Shown here: positions 62,949-64,000 of the stretch, one piece after another | Position numbering within the stretch: the first letter of the stretch is position 1 | Layout: every line of letters begins with the position of its first letter | Source: Pseudomonas sp. v388 | Lineage (GTDB): Bacteria; Pseudomonadota; Gammaproteobacteria; Pseudomonadales; Pseudomonadaceae | DNA length: 64,000 bases | Reading direction: 5' to 3' | Assembly: GCF_003935425.1 (NCBI RefSeq) | Contig: NZ_RHQN01000002.1 | Coordinates: 434,001-498,000 of the forward strand | Translations under genes and position numbers: made by a program | The notes under the pieces: model-generated | Seen by the model: the letters and a program-made list of their open reading frames with translations, nothing else | The model's database searches: none | Told to the model about the DNA's origin: nothing

Positions 62949-64000
<1,052 letters not shown>

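Overview
The window looks like the chromosome of a Pseudomonas species, most likely of the P. fluorescens/P. syringae side of the genus. The reasons are the high GC content with matching codon bias, the medium-chain-length PHA locus (phaC1-phaZ-phaC2-phaD facing phaI-phaF) next to ubiEJB and hslVU, the pilMNOPQ-aroK-aroB-damX-gltB-gltD string, and many REP-type hairpins carrying the fluorescens-group core TGTRGGAG...GCTTGCTGGCGA. No rRNA, tRNA, insertion sequence or CRISPR array was recognised.

Layout. 1-2896 (minus): ubiquinone genes ubiE-ubiJ-ubiB, with ubiB cut by the left edge. 3039-4841 (plus): a PHA-system protein and the phasins phaI and phaF. 4968-10237 (minus): the PHA synthesis and mobilisation operon phaC1-phaZ-phaC2 with its regulator phaD, convergent with phaIF. 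10659-18211 (minus): DUF971 protein, hslU, hslV behind a sigma32-type promoter, a SPOR-domain protein, argS and priA. 18378-20819 (plus): rpmE, a secreted thermonuclease-like protein and the short malic enzyme maeB. 21019-23502 (minus): PBP1A. 23665-38314 (plus): pilMNOPQ, aroK, aroB, damX, gltB, gltD. 38513-39577 (plus): hemE. 39767-42044: a YnfM-like MFS exporter divergent from a LysR regulator.

42073-60478 (minus) is the main accessory block. It is a tightly packed array of 21 genes, nearly all overlapping or abutting, which I read as an aryl polyene (APE) pigment cluster. It holds two condensing ketosynthases, a Cys-less half-size chain-length factor, two acyl carrier proteins, a ketoreductase, two dehydratase domains (one fused to an acyl-activating ligase), an ammonia lyase that could supply the aryl starter, acyltransferases and a glycosyltransferase for membrane anchoring, a LolA-like carrier plus an MMPL/RND transporter for export, two lipoproteins, a methyltransferase and a halogenase-type flavoenzyme. 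An H+/Na+ exchanger-like membrane protein sits in the middle. The core is a known cluster class; the flavoenzyme, the exchanger and the ligase-dehydratase fusion are the less usual parts.

60749-64000: a solitary ParA ATPase, an orphan PAAR-repeat protein, a YgeA-type amino-acid racemase with alanine in place of its first catalytic cysteine, and the C-terminal part of selO running off the right edge.

Control signals readable in the DNA include a sigma32-type promoter for hslV (which also decides its TTG start), a Crc/Hfq-type A-rich motif at the start of phaC1, a shared 18-bp motif in front of phaI and phaC1 that is a candidate PhaD operator, strong hairpins between pha genes, a sigma70-type promoter for gltB, a terminator after maeB, and an rpmE terminator lying inside the signal-peptide codons of the next gene.
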